64,000 nucleotides of DNA. It comes from Seriola aureovittata (taxonomy: Eukaryota; Chordata; Actinopteri; Carangiformes; Carangidae). Position numbers and translations under genes: made by a program. The stretch is taken from contig NC_079387.1 in assembly GCF_021018895.1 (NCBI RefSeq), positions 8,584,083 through 8,648,082 of the forward strand, written 5' to 3'. Positions 23,139 through 33,649 of the stretch are shown here, piece by piece; position 1 is the stretch's first letter; the number at the start of each line of letters is the position of its first letter. The notes under the pieces are model-generated. The model was not told where the DNA came from, searched no databases, and saw only the letters and a list, made by a program, of their open reading frames with translations.

Positions 23139-23409
23139 CACAGCTTCATGCTGTGATAATTGTCAAACTTATCCGCCCTGCTTGCGCATTTAAGGGGCCG
23201 TTCCTGTCCACGTCTCTGGGAGCCAGAGCTCCTTTTTTTTTTTACTTTCCATTTGACTTGGCGGGTGAAAATGGTTGGAGGCAGCTCGTGATACTTTGGG
23301 ATGTCTTTGGCAATATTTGATGAAAAGTTAAGCGAACTGGCAACATCTCTCCTCCAATTAATATGATGAAGACTGACAACGCAGCGAGTTTATTAGACTC
23401 CACATACGA

Positions 23410-23500
23410 AGACTAATAAGTGACGAGCGACAAATGTGACTTCAGTTCTTTACAAGTACGACAACAAAGACTAATAAGTGATGACCAACAAATATGACCG
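23410..23500. repeat. 58-bp-spaced imperfect duplication
   Basis: AGACTAATAAGTGACGAGCG at 23410 recurs as AGACTAATAAGTGATGACCA at 23468, each followed by ACAAATNTGAC. Probably a local tandem duplication. Confidence 0.7.
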
Positions 23501-23594
23501 TGTATATACACTAACAGAACTGAATCACAGAGGAAACTCTTAGGACGCTTTATTCTTCACTCTACACTTGTATTTGAACATTATTGATAATTAT

Positions 23595-23850
23595 TAGGGC
23601 TGCAAATAAAGGTTATTTTCATTAATGTGTTAATTATTTTGTCATTTAAAAGGTTACACCACTGATTTTAGCACTACTTTGTTAATGCTTTAATCATTTT
23701 GTCTATGAAATGCAAAAGAAAACTAAAGTGTTCCTCAGATTTCAGTCCAAAACCAAGAAATATCTGGTGTACATCGTCACATTTGCAGAAGCTGGAAGCA
23801 ACAGATATATGGCACACTGTTGATCAGCTCATTGATCAATCGACTCATCA
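23595..23850 (+). mobile_element. Non-autonomous percomorph element copy (GGGCTGCAACTAAC family)
   Basis: Begins AGGGCTGCAAATAAAGGTTA, contains AGTCCAAAACCAAGAAATAT and TTTGCAGAAGCTGGAA, and ends in TGATCAATCGACTCATC. This matches the family's order of motifs. Decayed, with no coding capacity. Confidence 0.6.
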
Positions 23851-24067
23851 TCATACACCACTTATGACAACAAAAACAACAGTTATTGTGTCACACACGA
23901 ACACACAAGAAACAAAAACTCTACTTTTATCTTTGACAAGTGGGCGGGCTCAAGGCTCTGGTTGGACAATTTGGTGTCACTCAAATCTGGCAACACTGAC
24001 GGCTTTCCTTAATTTTCTCTAACTCAGGGGTCTCCACGCTGCACAGACGTGTTCTTCACATAAATGC

Positions 24068-24069
<2 letters not shown>

Positions 24070-24109
<40 letters not shown>
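24070..24109. repeat. (AC)20 microsatellite
   Basis: Perfect array. Confidence 0.97.
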
Positions 24110-24111
<2 letters not shown>

Positions 24112-24184
24112 TAAAAGACACACACTCTGCGTCCCTGTGACTTGTCTGCTTATCATTCTCTGAAGACTCCAACACACGCTCACA

Positions 24185-24591
24185 CACGTACGCGGGAAAA
24201 GATTATTTATTCAGTGGCTTTTGAAGCCTCCTCTGCAGTGACCCAAGCAGACAATAAAGCTTCTCCACAATGGAAATGTTAATTTCCTCATTATCAGCCC
24301 TCTTAATTATTTGTTGTGACAGATAATTGCATGCAGGGCGTTTGATATCAGCAATAACCTTCTGCCTGCGTTGTCAAGGGGGCCTTGTCGCCTCTCCCGC
24401 CCCCGAGCGTCGCTTTTCACTGAGACAAAGAGCGTGGAGCGTGCACACATAACCTTTTCTGAGCTCTGTGCCTCCTCTCCTCTCGCCATAATAGGAATAA
24501 ATATTATAGATTAATTAATCCGCGCTGATTATAATTTAATCACTTTGCCTCCTGGGGTCACTGTATTATTATCCCACTTAGTGCGTGGCTT

Positions 24592-24592
<1 letters not shown>
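24185..24592. promoter_or_regulatory. Conserved-element-like block
   Basis: Rich in TAATT cores: GTTAATTTCC, CTTAATTATTTG, AGATTAATTAATCC and ATAATTTAATC. Bounded by CA arrays on both sides. One of the better enhancer candidates. Confidence 0.4.

Positions 24593-24593
<1 letters not shown>

Positions 24594-24628
<35 letters not shown>
24594..24628. repeat. (AC)17 microsatellite
   Basis: Perfect array. Confidence 0.97.
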
Positions 24629-24629
<1 letters not shown>

Positions 24630-24632
<3 letters not shown>

Positions 24633-26730
24633 GAGAAGAATGGCATTATTCCAAACCCTGAGTGATGTGTAGAGAGGTGTTTTCTGCCACTTTACTGACT
24701 TATTAATTACCACTAACACTGTATTACAAGGCTTTGGGCGTTTTTAGTCAATGTACGCACTCGCAGATGCACTTGGGTGAAAATGTGCACACACCACACA
24801 CAAGTACAGACGGAGCAATTATATACGATATATACAAGATGCTTTGGGGAAAAGACTGAAACGCTTCAGTTTGGTTTTGATGGATGTTTTTGTTCATGAA
24901 TCGATTTCTTGCTTCTATTGAATTTTCCGTAACGTGGTTCTGACAAAAACTAGTTGTATTAATTGATCGCAAAATAACGATAAAAAGTTAAGTTGCGTTC
25001 TTCTTCTAACCTTGGAGAGTATTACTAAGCATCTAAACATTTGAGGATAATAATTTTTTTTACACATATGTGAGATCTCCGGATCAAAAATAAAATCTAT
25101 AAAGAACAGGCAGAGATATTCTGGCTTTTAGTCCCCAGTGTGAAAAAAGGTGGATCCTGGTCGGACCCTTCCTGCCTGTTCAACGCCAACATATTTCAAA
25201 CCCTACACCCCTTTTAAAAAGTTTCCCTCCGAAACCACAGAAGACACATTACAGTTGTTTTTACAGGCTGAGTGACACTCCTCATGACGAGTCCCTATAA
25301 AACACTTGGCAAAGACACAAATGTCATCATTATCATTCTAATTCTTCTCATTTAGAAACACAGACGAGCCAAACCCTCTCTCCTCCATCAGATCTGGCTC
25401 TCCTCTCGACAGATCTACATGTAATACCGACTCAGACTACATCCAGTTCAGTGCAGAGGACTTGGCAAAGCCAGGTGGCTCTGATCCCGAGTCATTTTGG
25501 ATTTTTGGGCGGTGGAAAAAAAAAATAAATACACTGCCTCACTCGGTAAACAAACCTACGAAGCAGAAAACAGAAGCTGCTAGCAGTCTGACTGAAGGGT
25601 TCTCGCTCGCCGCTTCACTGTCATAGAAACAAATGCAGGGACAAACACAAACTGAAGCTGGCCGACACGAGGAACTCCCCAGTCAAAACACCAATTTCAT
25701 GTCCTGTCGAGTCTAATTTGCTGCGTAGCAAACTGTGGGGAAGAGATGTTTGGGGAAAAAGATCTGAGATGGAAAGAAGCTATTTTTTTTTACGTAAGCA
25801 CAGCACTTAAGCTTGAAAATGCAAAACGGATCTTTTCTGTTTTTTGAATTCTTTTTTTTTCATACACGCCAGCGCTCTAGATGTTTCCATCCTCCCTGTT
25901 TCCATACTTCATCTTATCTGCATCAATCAACATGACCTGATTCTTTCTGTGTGCATCTCTATATATCTGCTAAAATATTTTCTGTGCAGGTATCCTCTTT
26001 CATTTTGTAAATAATACTGTCTACTGTACATGTGTAATTTATAATATACCTATACATGTATATTTTAGGGGGCGGTAAATGCCCCTAATATCATATAAAT
26101 ATATTTTATATTATTGTCATTATGCTGCCTTGTAGTTTTTCATTGTGTTATCTTTAATAGCGCTCATTTTAATGTGCACTAATATTCTATTCTATTCTTC
26201 TGCTGATCTACGGATGTAAATGAAACCAACTACTGAATAAATCTTTATACCAGAGCCACTAAAAACTCTTGATTCTGATTGGCTGAGTAAATTAACGCCC
26301 CAAAACAACAGTAATTCTGCAGCTCAGGAACTATAGTTTATAATAATTTACAACATTAAAAGTAAAATTGAAACATTATTTGCACATATATATTTTTAGT
26401 TTGATTACACATGGCATTTTTTTGGCTTGACTGTTCCATAACTGTAGTGGAACATACAGCTCGTCAGGTATAACGCCTTACATAATACAGAGGGAGCACA
26501 CAGAGTACAGTACACAGCTGCACGTCCTGGAGACGCTTCGGTCTGAACTTAAGGAAAAAAGTGTGGAGGACTAATTACAGCGAGGACATTATGTTATAAT
26601 CACCACCACAGGGGGCAATGCAGGCATTAAGGCTTTGAGCATTAAGTTCAATTTACTGCTGTTTTAACTGTAAGTCATTAGAGTATGAAGTACTACTAAT
26701 TAGCAAGGGAGGGACACACTGATTACTACT
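24630..26730. other. Unique non-coding DNA, AT-rich at 25.9-26.4 kb
   Basis: A small bulged hairpin, TTAGGGG...CCCCTAA, spans 26065-26088. A short (ATTCT)3 run at 26183-26198 recalls LINE tails. No exon or RNA gene recognised. Confidence 0.4.
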
Positions 26731-26735
26731 GTAAA

Positions 26736-26736
<1 letters not shown>

Positions 26737-26770
<34 letters not shown>
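26737..26770. repeat. (TG)17 microsatellite
   Basis: Perfect array, head-to-head with the following (AC)51. Confidence 0.97.
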
Positions 26771-26772
<2 letters not shown>

Positions 26773-26881
26773 CCACAGCTTGACAGTAAAAGACACATTC
26801 CGATCTTCTCCTCAAATGTCCATGTGAGGTAACTTGAGCTCTGCGTACAGGTGCAGCGCGCAAGGTGTTTTGCCTCTTTCT

Positions 26882-26992
<111 letters not shown>

Positions 26993-27097
26993 AACACACT
27001 TGACACGGTCTAAAGTGATTTTAAACCCCTTACATTCTACACATGCCTTCCTTCTTTTTTTTCCCCCTTTCCCACTGAAGTGCTGCTGGTGTCCATC

Positions 27098-27099
<2 letters not shown>

Positions 27100-27130
<31 letters not shown>
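27100..27130. repeat. (AC)15 microsatellite
   Basis: Perfect array. Confidence 0.97.
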
Positions 27131-27132
<2 letters not shown>

Positions 27133-27213
27133 GCAGACTGACAGCTTATCCTACCTCCCACATGTGTGACAGGTGTCAGGCCCAGTGGGAGCATTTAAGG
27201 CCCCTAAACCCCT

Positions 27214-27233
27214 TGACATTTGACCCTTGACCT
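27214..27233 (+). promoter_or_regulatory. Triple nuclear-receptor half-site array (DR1-DR1)
   Basis: TGACAT-T-TGACCC-T-TGACCT puts three half-sites in tandem at 1-bp spacing. DR1 is the binding pattern of HNF4, COUP-TF (NR2F) and RXR dimers. It lies in a short quiet block (27130-27260) next to a CA array. Confidence 0.4.
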
Positions 27234-27400
27234 TCTTTACTCCTTCACCCCTGAGGCACCTGCAGTGGCCAGAGAAACTTTACCAAGGTGAGGTGGAACC
27301 TGTCGTCCTGGGAGAAAAACCACGAAGCACGGAGCACAACTTTTATTTTGAAAGCTTCTATCCAAATAAATCTTTGTAGTTTATTCATTCATTCATATTA

Positions 27401-27545
27401 AGGCAGCAATAATTAGTCAATTTTGATAACTGGATGCAAAAATTGACAAATATCTGCTGATCCATACTTCTCTAATTTGCTGATTGTCTTTGTTTTATAT
27501 GAAAGTCAAAGATAAAACTTTGAGTTTAAGGTTTAGGCCTTAGGG
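27401..27545 (-). mobile_element. Decayed copy of the GGGCTGCAACTAAC family, reversed
   Basis: The plus strand reads GCAGCAATAATTAGTCAATT, TTTTGATAACTGGATGC and later TTTGTTTTATATGAAAG. These are the reverse-complement landmarks of the family. Confidence 0.5.
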
Positions 27546-27549
27546 ATAA

Positions 27550-28420
27550 ACAGCAGGAGACACTATAAAATAACAAATACAGTAAAAATAAAATGAAATG
27601 AAAGATGGGCTAATTGTTTGTGAAATCCTAAACTAAATGAAAAATGCAGCCAAAATGAAACGTAAATTAAAATTTAAATCTTTAAAACTCAGCTCATGAT
27701 AATTAAATGTTTTTTATCCTGTTTATTTACACGTTAATCATTTTATGTTTAATTTCAGCAGGTTTCAGAATCTATTTTTTCCAAAGTGTTTATTGTTTTA
27801 TTTCCCAACATGATCATTCTCACTGACTGTATCCACCCTGTTTGTTTTGAATAACTGGAAAAACTATTATTTATAAAAACTGTAGGTGACACAGTTCTAG
27901 ATGATGTCATTTTCAAATAATTAAAAACCACAGAGAAGATGGTTGCTGTAGAAGAAAATCATGATTGTAAGATAAAACATTAGATTTCTCTTTCGTGAAA
28001 TGTATTTTTTTTTTTTTAATAATGTCTTATTTGTTAATTTAATTTAAACCACTTTGGGTCTCGATATAAATCACTTAATTTGCATATATTGCAGCCAAAA
28101 AGCAGCAATTAGGACAATTATTCATCCTTAAAACTTTGCTGCAACTGGGAACTTTTGAAGTGTAAAAACTAAAAAACACCAAGAACTAGATTTTTCCTCT
28201 TTATGTAAGAATCAGGATATTATTATTAATCAGGATATTAGGACTGAAAATGATGAAATTATTTGTTTTGCATAGAAAGTTCTGCGGTCTGAGAAAAGCT
28301 GAGGGAAAAACGTAAAAGCTTGTTTCTGTTACATGCGGCTGCTGACGTGTTGCGTGCATCACACAGACAATCCAAAGTCTTTATCAACTGATCAGACATT
28401 AACATGCTTACAGTGCATAC
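27550..28420. other. AT-rich unique DNA
   Basis: Contains a POU octamer match, ATTTGCAT, at 28078-28085 and a poly-T at 28003-28017. No gene signal. Confidence 0.45.
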
Positions 28421-28422
28421 AA

Positions 28423-28423
<1 letters not shown>

Positions 28424-28462
<39 letters not shown>
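28424..28462. repeat. (CA)19 microsatellite
   Basis: Perfect array. Confidence 0.97.
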
Positions 28463-28464
<2 letters not shown>

Positions 28465-28644
28465 CGCCACATCTTAATGAAAACGTCTATATCAAGCAGC
28501 TGTTCACTGTACGTAAAGAGCGACAATTACTGTATGTGTTTTCCGTTTGATTGCAAAAAACGGGTGAAACTTAATTAAAATTCACAATGATTAGCATATG
28601 CATTGTGTGTGCGTGTGTGTATTGGAGAGTCAAACACAGAGTGA

Positions 28645-28690
28645 CCCCCCCACCCCCCCCCCCCCCCCCACCCCTCTTCCCCCCTCCCTC
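28645..28690. repeat. C-rich tract
   Basis: Runs of six, then eighteen C, split by single A residues. Quadruplex-prone on the opposite strand. Confidence 0.9.
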
Positions 28691-28806
28691 CTCTATTTCC
28701 TTACTCAGGGTTCCCCAGTGTGTTGGCTGTGAAGTGAGTTTAAAGAGGATAAACACCCCCTTTAACTCTCCCCTCATTTCCTCCACGGCCTCCTCAAGTT
28801 AATCTC

Positions 28807-28809
<3 letters not shown>

Positions 28810-28854
<45 letters not shown>
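28810..28854. repeat. (AC)22 microsatellite
   Basis: Perfect array. Confidence 0.97.
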
Positions 28855-28856
<2 letters not shown>

Positions 28857-28883
28857 CCTAGACGCACATGGCCGGCTGGAAGT

Positions 28884-28896
28884 TGACCCTTGACCC
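28884..28896 (+). promoter_or_regulatory. DR1 nuclear-receptor site
   Basis: TGACCC-T-TGACCC, an exact direct repeat at 1-bp spacing. Confidence 0.35.
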
Positions 28897-28979
28897 GGAG
28901 AGATTTCACGGATTATCCCTTTTTTGTCCGAGCATTGCCTTTCTGATCCACTACTTTGCCATTCGTGTTTAAAAGATGT

Positions 28980-29440
28980 CCCCCCACCCACCCCACCCCC
29001 CCTCCTCCTCTTCTCTCCTTCCCTTTTAGCTTTAGCTGCTAAAGCCTCTGCATGCTTTACCTGGACCCCCAGGGTCTGTAACCAACACCAATGTTTTTCT
29101 ACGTCATAAAGACAGGACGCATGGAAGAGACGGACTGAGGATGAGGAAAAGAGGGAGGCAGAGAGAGATGCCAGAAAAAGAAAATAATTAAACACTTGTT
29201 GAGGAAGGGGGGAAGATATTCATGAACATTTTTTTTCTAGTGTAAGAAAGACGAAAAGAGAAATAACAAGGGCTGAGGCAAAGAGACAGAACTCTTGATG
29301 TGATTCTGAAAGGGAAGAGGCCCAAATGAGAAGAGAAAAGAGACAGAGAGAGAAAGAGAAAATGAAAGGAAGACAGGGATTTAGTGAGGAGGGAGGGGTA
29401 AGTTAAACGCTGCATTTCTCCCCCCCTCCCTTTAACCTTT
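28980..29440. repeat. C-rich then purine-rich low-complexity DNA
   Basis: CCACCC-type runs at 28980-29025 are followed by GA-rich sequence at 29250-29400. The long purine bias explains Ser/Leu-rich spurious frames on the other strand. Confidence 0.6.
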
Positions 29441-29499
29441 GAAGTGAACAGATTGCTTCCAGGGCAGAGGCGAAAGCCATTTACCCACCATATATTCAT

Positions 29500-29625
29500 G
29501 TCCCTGGTTAAACAGCGGACTTAGGCAGAAGAATAGAGATTAGCTGCACTCTCAGCATCTCATTACATCCTATAGGAAGCCATTCAAGTGGGCTTTAAAA
29601 GCAAGTTTTTCTCTGTTTGCCCTTT
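29500..29625. other. Short quiet unique block
   Basis: No repeats, with a GATTAGCTGC word. Possible conserved element, weakly supported. Confidence 0.2.
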
Positions 29626-29936
29626 CGCAGCCGCATAAATCTAGATTTTGTGATGTTTTTTTTTTTTAAAAGGACAAAACAGCGGCAACACGGCAACGGA
29701 CGAACAACAAAACACAACCTGAGAGCAGCAAACTGCAGCGGTGTGAGTGACAGAGGAGCTAATGGGAGCTTGTTGCCTGTCAATCAATGGAAAATATTAC
29801 ACTGTGTCCCACTTTGACCCTCCCCTCACACTGTGAGTGACACTTTGATTGGACAAGACACTTTAAATATAACATCTAATAGGGCCTTGTACGCTGTCAG
29901 TCACAGGAGCAGAGCCTGTCTTTTCAGCTTTACTGC

Positions 29937-29940
<4 letters not shown>

Positions 29941-29980
<40 letters not shown>

Positions 29981-29991
29981 ACACACACACA
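29941..29991. repeat. (AC)19 microsatellite with GA interruption
   Basis: Main array 29941-29978, short continuation to 29991. Confidence 0.97.
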
Positions 29992-29994
29992 ATC

Positions 29995-31375
29995 CCAGTG
30001 TCACTTTAACACACTGCGAAATAGACCAGGCTTGTAACACATGGGCTTTAACTTACATTTCAATCCAGCAGCAACTAAAAAGCTGATTATGCATGTAACA
30101 TAATAAACAGCATGTGAATTAAGTGAACCAACCGCTTCAGCCAAGAAACATCTTTTAAGATATTATCTTTATAGTTCTGGGACTGTGTGTTTTTCCTTTT
30201 TCTTTTTCTTTTTTTGAAGAGATATCATCTCAAAACGGAGACGTTTTTTGAGCTTAATGACGCCACCAGCTGCAGATGCGTCAAAATAATTTCAGACTTT
30301 TGAACCACATCAGGACCAATCCAGACTTTCTTAATCTGACTCTAACAAAATTAGCTTTGCTGTTGCATATCCTGCATAAGGACGGCGAACACATATGCAC
30401 ATCTACATACTACAAACAGGGATGTGCACACGCCAACACATTTCACGCTTGTGTTTTTTATATATCTGGCTGAAAAAAATAAGGAAAACTGTAACCAAGG
30501 AGCAGGAATAGAGTACGTAAAGACCGCCCATGCCGTCACAAATTTTTGCACATTTCCCGCACAGGGTCTGAGTGGACCCTGGTGGACGTCGGCAGATGAA
30601 GAAATTTATGTCATGCGAACCCTGGTGGCCACACCGAAACCATGAACCATGGCCTTAAATCCCTTCCAGACCTTCCACCTTCACACTGACATTCTTTCTC
30701 AGTCACTATAGGACACTAAACATATACAAGTATCATACAAAACCAGCAGGTCATGTATTTTTCTAACACGATTATTACAAGATATTCAACAATAAACATC
30801 AAAATTAGAAACTGCTTCACTGATTTAATGCAGTGTGCAGTTTAAGAAAATAATATAATTCAAAAATAGAATTTAAATGTATATTGAGGATAAAAAATGG
30901 TCAGGACACCCATAAGTGAAAGGCTGATCCTGATCCAGGGATTCTCCTTCCTTGTTAAAACCTGACGCCTACAATACCCACAATGCAATTCGATAGGCAA
31001 AAGCTTGGTAAAGAGAAGCGGGTGTGTTATGCTGCTCCATGTGTGGCTTTGAGAAATTAGAAATATGGTCTGTTTTCATGCTATAATTTAGATTTTAAAT
31101 CAGATACCAAACTTACTAATAAAAGAAAGTCGTTACGTAACGTTTTCTAAAAGAACAGATGTAGAAGAAGAGCTGAAACTGTTTCCCAAGAGTTTCTGTT
31201 GTGTGAGAGTTTTCAGTTATATCCTCTGAAACAGAAACTGCAGATAGAGACAAAGAGAATTAATTTAGCGAGGAAAGGACATGTCCATAAAACATGCCAA
31301 CCTTTAAGTGCACAAGTTTCTGATTTAAGTCAACTACAAAACTAATGTAATCAAGCACCACAGATGTTATGAGGG
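29995..31375. other. Unique non-coding DNA with a ZNF143-like word
   Basis: CTACAATACCCACAATGCAA at 30970-30989 closely matches ACTACAATTCCCAGAATGC. No exon or repeat otherwise. Confidence 0.35.
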
Positions 31376-31378
31376 CTT

Positions 31379-31424
31379 GTGTTTGTGTGTATTTGTGTGT
31401 GTGTGTGTTTGTGTGTGTGTGTGC
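31379..31424. repeat. Degenerate (TG)n
   Basis: TG array broken by TTTG and TATTTG units. Confidence 0.9.
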
Positions 31425-31552
31425 TGTATATAGGAAACAGCACAATAAAACAAAACGTAAAACAGACTGGAACATCAAACTACTGGCTGGCCCTAAAAAG
31501 ATGAATGTGTTCTTTGTTGCTTAATCTAAAGTGAACTCTACGTGCTGTTCAG

Positions 31553-31553
<1 letters not shown>

Positions 31554-31595
<42 letters not shown>
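31554..31595. repeat. (GT)21 microsatellite
   Basis: Perfect array. Confidence 0.97.
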
Positions 31596-31598
<3 letters not shown>

Positions 31599-31867
31599 AC
31601 ACATGGGTCCACGCACTATTGTGAAGATCCCTGTGCTTTGACAAGACGTTAGCAGCGCTAAAATAAACCTCAAGTGAACCGTTTGTCTGATTTTCCCATC
31701 AATATAATGAAAGGTGATCAGGTTTCGCTGCGCTGTGCCAAGGAGCGTCCAGGGTCCACAACTGTCAAGGCGGACTTCAAAGACTTGTGGCCCTTCTGCA
31801 CTTTGCCTGCCCTGGCCTCACTGACTGGCTGGATGACATTCCTGGGTTGTTTCTGCTGCTTTTTTTC

Positions 31868-31892
31868 CTTCTTCTTCTTCTTCTTCTTCTTT
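31868..31892. repeat. (TTC)n trinucleotide repeat
   Basis: About eight TTC units within a pyrimidine tract starting at 31857. Confidence 0.9.
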
Positions 31893-31899
31893 TCGTGCC

Positions 31900-32480
31900 C
31901 CGACATCCAGCCTGTAGCTCTCAGAGCAAAATTACAGCAGATATTTAAAAGGAGGATAAAACGCGAAGGCAGTCGGAGGAATGAAAGCGCGAGAGTGCTC
32001 ATGAAGCGACTCAGTGACATCAGTCTCAAGATTTGCACCGTGGAAAAGTGGAGCTGAAACAGGAAGAGGGTGCAGTCCTTTCAGTGTAAACGGAGCTAAA
32101 GATGTAAAGAGGGGAAACGGCAGCTGGGTAACAAATTACTTCCAACGTCGTCGTCCTTCTTCAGTAACACTAAACAGAAAACAAACACGTAGCAGCAGAA
32201 GGGAGCCAGAACAATTAGTAACATCCTCTTTGCAACAGGAGAAGACGGGGGATTATGTAAAATGTGGTCTTGATTTTGGGAAACACTACCACTAACAGCA
32301 GTTTTACTATGAGATAAAAGCTACCAGTTGTCACAATCATGGACCCTTTTGTTTACACTAATTACACTAAGCAGTGCTGCCAACTGGCAATGAAGCTAAG
32401 GCTGCTAGAAACAGCAGAAAAACTCACTAAATTGTATTAGCCGTGTCATGTAGTGACTGTGACCGCACTGTTTGTTTATT
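31900..32480. other. Unique non-coding DNA
   Basis: Lys/Arg-rich frames occur on both strands around the TTC repeat and are not credible. Confidence 0.4.
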
Positions 32481-32489
32481 CTTCGCCAG

Positions 32490-32657
32490 TTTCCGAGTTC
32501 GACATCTCTTCTGTCCAACTTAATTCTCTTCCACCTCCTGACATAAACGGGCGTACAGACACTGCACAATCACAGGACAACCATTCAGGAAACATGTTGC
32601 GGGATGTTAATAAGCCAAATTCAGATGTTGGAAAGGTGCAAGGGAGAGAGCGACACT
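32490..32657 (+). other. Hydrophilic open segment after an acceptor-like site
   Basis: A tract ending TTATTCTTCGCCAG precedes an open frame rich in Asn, Asp, Ser and Pro (for example SVQLNSLPPPDINGRTDTAQ), with no Cys or Trp, ending in TGA. It abuts a probable repeat at 32661. It could be a terminal exon, a piece of a repeat, or chance. Confidence 0.15.
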
Positions 32658-32660
32658 GAT

Positions 32661-32820
32661 ATTTAAAGCTGCTATGATCAATGTCTTTACAAGGTGTTTT
32701 AGCGTCTTCGGCTAGTAAATATAGCAGGACATTTAGCTGCTAAAAAGACATATTTTGGAGTTGGCGTAGATTAAAGTGTTAAGTCCTAATGTTTCTCTTT
32801 ATCTGCTGGACGTGTAACTA
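32661..32820 (+). repeat. Probable old interspersed repeat fragment
   Basis: TTTAAAGCTGCTATGATCAA matches, in opposite orientation, the sequence at about 1412-1442. Family not named. Confidence 0.35.
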
Positions 32821-32824
32821 CAGA

Positions 32825-33520
32825 CCTGTTCACCATATCAACTTACAAGGTGATAATGTGCCAGTGTAGATCAATAACGAACTAAATGCCACTTAGAATG
32901 AAACGGGCATTTCAAGTAAACATGTCAATATAGTTCCCACACACACTCTAGAAGCTTGTTGGTCTTCCAGGGGACAGACGGATGAAGTGTGATGCACTAC
33001 AGAGCACCCATGTGCAGCACTGGGTGGCCTGCGGCCTGTGGCATCACTACTGTCCCTTTCATTTGGAAGCGTCTGGAATGGTGTGGGCGGATGAGTGAAC
33101 ATCTCTGTATCGCCGCGCTCATTTGTGTGTGTGTGTTTGTCTCCGTGTAATGTGTGACGGACTGAGGAGAAGACCAAATGAAAGGAAATCACGGTAATCC
33201 GAGTTGACGCAGACTTTTCTGAGAAGATAAAGGACGGAGATACAGGCCTGGTCCTGATTGTCAGCTTCTTGTAATCACTCTCATACTTTAGACAGAAACA
33301 CAGAGACAGAGAGGCCGAGCGACTGAATGACTGACACGCATACAAACAGCAAAAGACAAGTCGTGTATTGAACGCAAGTGCACTCTTCAAAAGTCCTCTT
33401 AAATCTGGTTGTGATATGAAGATACATATCGCTTTACATTCCTCGGGTCATCAAATGCAGCAGCCTGCAATCACTGGCATGGGTTACTGGCAGAGCATCC
33501 CCAAAATACAGGGGGAGCAT
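32825..33520. other. Unique non-coding DNA
   Basis: A 165-codon minus frame (32893-33390) has no domain or splice support. No other feature. Confidence 0.45.
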
Positions 33521-33524
33521 GATG

Positions 33525-33645
33525 GCAGGACGACTCGGTGGTTAGAGAAACAGTCATTCAACCAGAGAGCGAAGGTTCAAGCCCCACTCATCGTCTGAGA
33601 GTACACATCCTGCAGAGGTGTCCTTGAGCAAGACATTGAATACAG
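33525..33645 (+). mobile_element. tRNA-derived SINE, decayed
   Basis: An A-box-like stretch, CTCGGTGGTTAGAGAAACAG (from 33534), and a B box, GGTTCAAGCCC (33574-33584), give a pol III promoter layout. They are followed by the SINE body word GTCCTTGAGCAAGACATTGA (33620). A real tRNA is excluded by poor cloverleaf pairing and the SINE body. Confidence 0.65.
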
Positions 33646-33649
33646 ACAA

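Noticed and set aside
26604..26624. CTCF site at the CACAGGGGGCAATG word
   Set aside because: The AGGGGGC core is present, but the CCASY half does not align.
32893..33390. 165-codon minus-strand frame
   Set aside because: No domain, acceptor or donor. Consistent with a chance open frame.
33534..33585. tRNA gene
   Set aside because: A- and B-box-like words are present, but the stems do not pair and a SINE body follows.
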